A DNA stretch of 64,000 nt from Eubacteriales bacterium (GTDB taxonomy: Bacteria; Bacillota; Clostridia; Lachnospirales; Lachnospiraceae): NCBI GenBank assembly GCA_030533405.1, contig JAUNJF010000008.1:39978-103977 (forward strand), written 5' to 3'. The translations under genes were made by a program, and so were the position numbers. The notes under the pieces were generated by a model. That model made no database searches, had not been told where the DNA came from, and saw only the letters and a program-made list of their open reading frames with translations. This document shows, piece by piece, positions 63,572 to 64,000 of the stretch (position 1 is the stretch's first letter; each line of letters starts with the position of its first letter).

Positions 63572-64000
63572 ATGGATATTGTAAATAGCATACTTCATAA
63601 TCGAATGTTTGTAGCACCATTTTTGAGTTGGTTTATTGCGCAGGTGTTAAAAACAATCATTAATTTCATAATGACAAAAGAATTTAATCCAGAGCGATTG
63701 GTTGGAAGTGGAGGTATGCCTAGTTGTCATACGGCATCTGTGATAGGTCTTTTATATGCAACAATTTATACAAAAGGATTAGAGGGATTTGAATTCCCTA
63801 TGGCTACTATGTTTGCTGTAATTGTGATGTATGATGCTATGAATGTACGAATGGAAACAGGAAAACAAGCTGTTATTTTGAACATTTTCTTAAAAAATGA
63901 AGAAATAAAGGAGCATTTAAAAGGTGTTAGCTTAGAGGAGTGGCCTAAGACAATTTTGAAGGAATATGTAGGACATACACCATCTCAGGTTGTTGCAGGT
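63572..64000 (+). CDS. Divergent PAP2 family membrane protein (YuiD/DUF212), 3' end outside window
   Basis: The visible 143 residues begin MDIVNSILHNRMFVAPFLSWFIAQVLKTIINF and contain GSGGMPSCHTASVIGLLYAT, VMYDAMNVRMETGKQA and YVGHTPSQVVAG. The S-H-T and G-H-T-P-S-Q-V motifs are those of divergent PAP2 proteins (YuiD-like), which resemble acid phosphatases/vanadium haloperoxidases. ATG 63572 follows GGAAGGA. It is cut by the window edge. It probably acts on a lipid or isoprenoid phosphate, but this is inference from the fold. Confidence 0.88.
   Translation, partial: MDIVNSILHNRMFVAPFLSWFIAQVLKTIINFIMTKEFNPERLVGSGGMPSCHTASVIGLLYATIYTKGLEGFEFPMATMFAVIVMYDAMNVRMETGKQAVILNIFLKNEEIKEHLKGVSLEEWPKTILKEYVGHTPSQVVAG

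Noticed and set aside
1-64000. Prophage, integrase or replication origin
   Set aside because: No phage structural genes, integrase, DnaA-box cluster or partition genes are visible in the window.

Overview
The window is AT-rich DNA from a low-GC Firmicute. The order efp, spoIIIAA-AH, asp23-like, nusB, xseA, xseB, ispA, dxs, tlyA, nadK, argR, recN, spoIVB, spo0A is the classic clostridial sporulation and housekeeping block, so the organism is an endospore-forming (or recently spore-forming) anaerobe. Protein style (Rpn-type transposase nuclease, BspA-like LRR/Big2 protein, DUF4125, GH94 phosphorylase) points to Lachnospiraceae. Species cannot be called from sequence reading alone. I see no rRNA, tRNA or CRISPR array. 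Almost everything is on the plus strand.

Layout. 1-4.3 kb: end of an ABC-2 exporter operon with an S41 protease and a membrane protein. 4.3-5.8 kb: a scrapyard of truncated genes (GNAT, PHP phosphatase, dehydrogenase) around an intact HIT gene. 5.8-17.8 kb: a minus-strand LysR regulator divergent from leuC-leuD-(LRR surface protein)-leuB-ilvD-ilvB-serC-serA. 17.8-23.7 kb: unfamiliar membrane proteins sharing a GLKL motif, a mobile-type nuclease, an orphan ATPase bracketed by identical terminators, a structured leader RNA and an orphan response regulator. 23.9-27.2 kb: asd, a CobK-like protein with hexapeptide repeats, a DUF4125 protein and efp. 27.3-42.8 kb: spoIIIA operon to spoIVB.

42.8-50.5 kb is a 7.6-kb cassette: M13 lipoprotein peptidase, FtsX-type ABC permease, ABC ATPase, LytTR response regulator and GHKL histidine kinase. 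It is flanked by an imperfect 118-bp direct repeat of the spoIVB 3' end, so it separates spoIVB from its usual neighbour spo0A. A LytTR-like pair of direct repeats lies in front of the cassette. 50.6-55.0 kb: a chemoreceptor with an unusual lysine-rich N-terminal extension, then two tandem, divergent spo0A genes. The first has a degenerate receiver (Asn for the phospho-acceptor Asp, His-His for the acidic pair); the second keeps the Asp. 55.1-64 kb: glgA, rqcH, rpsO, pnp with a structured leader, a GH94 phosphorylase and a truncated divergent-PAP2 gene.

The two strongest candidates for something new are the tandem Spo0A pair, which suggests a split or re-wired sporulation master switch, and the peptidase/exporter/two-component cassette at the spoIVB-spo0A junction.
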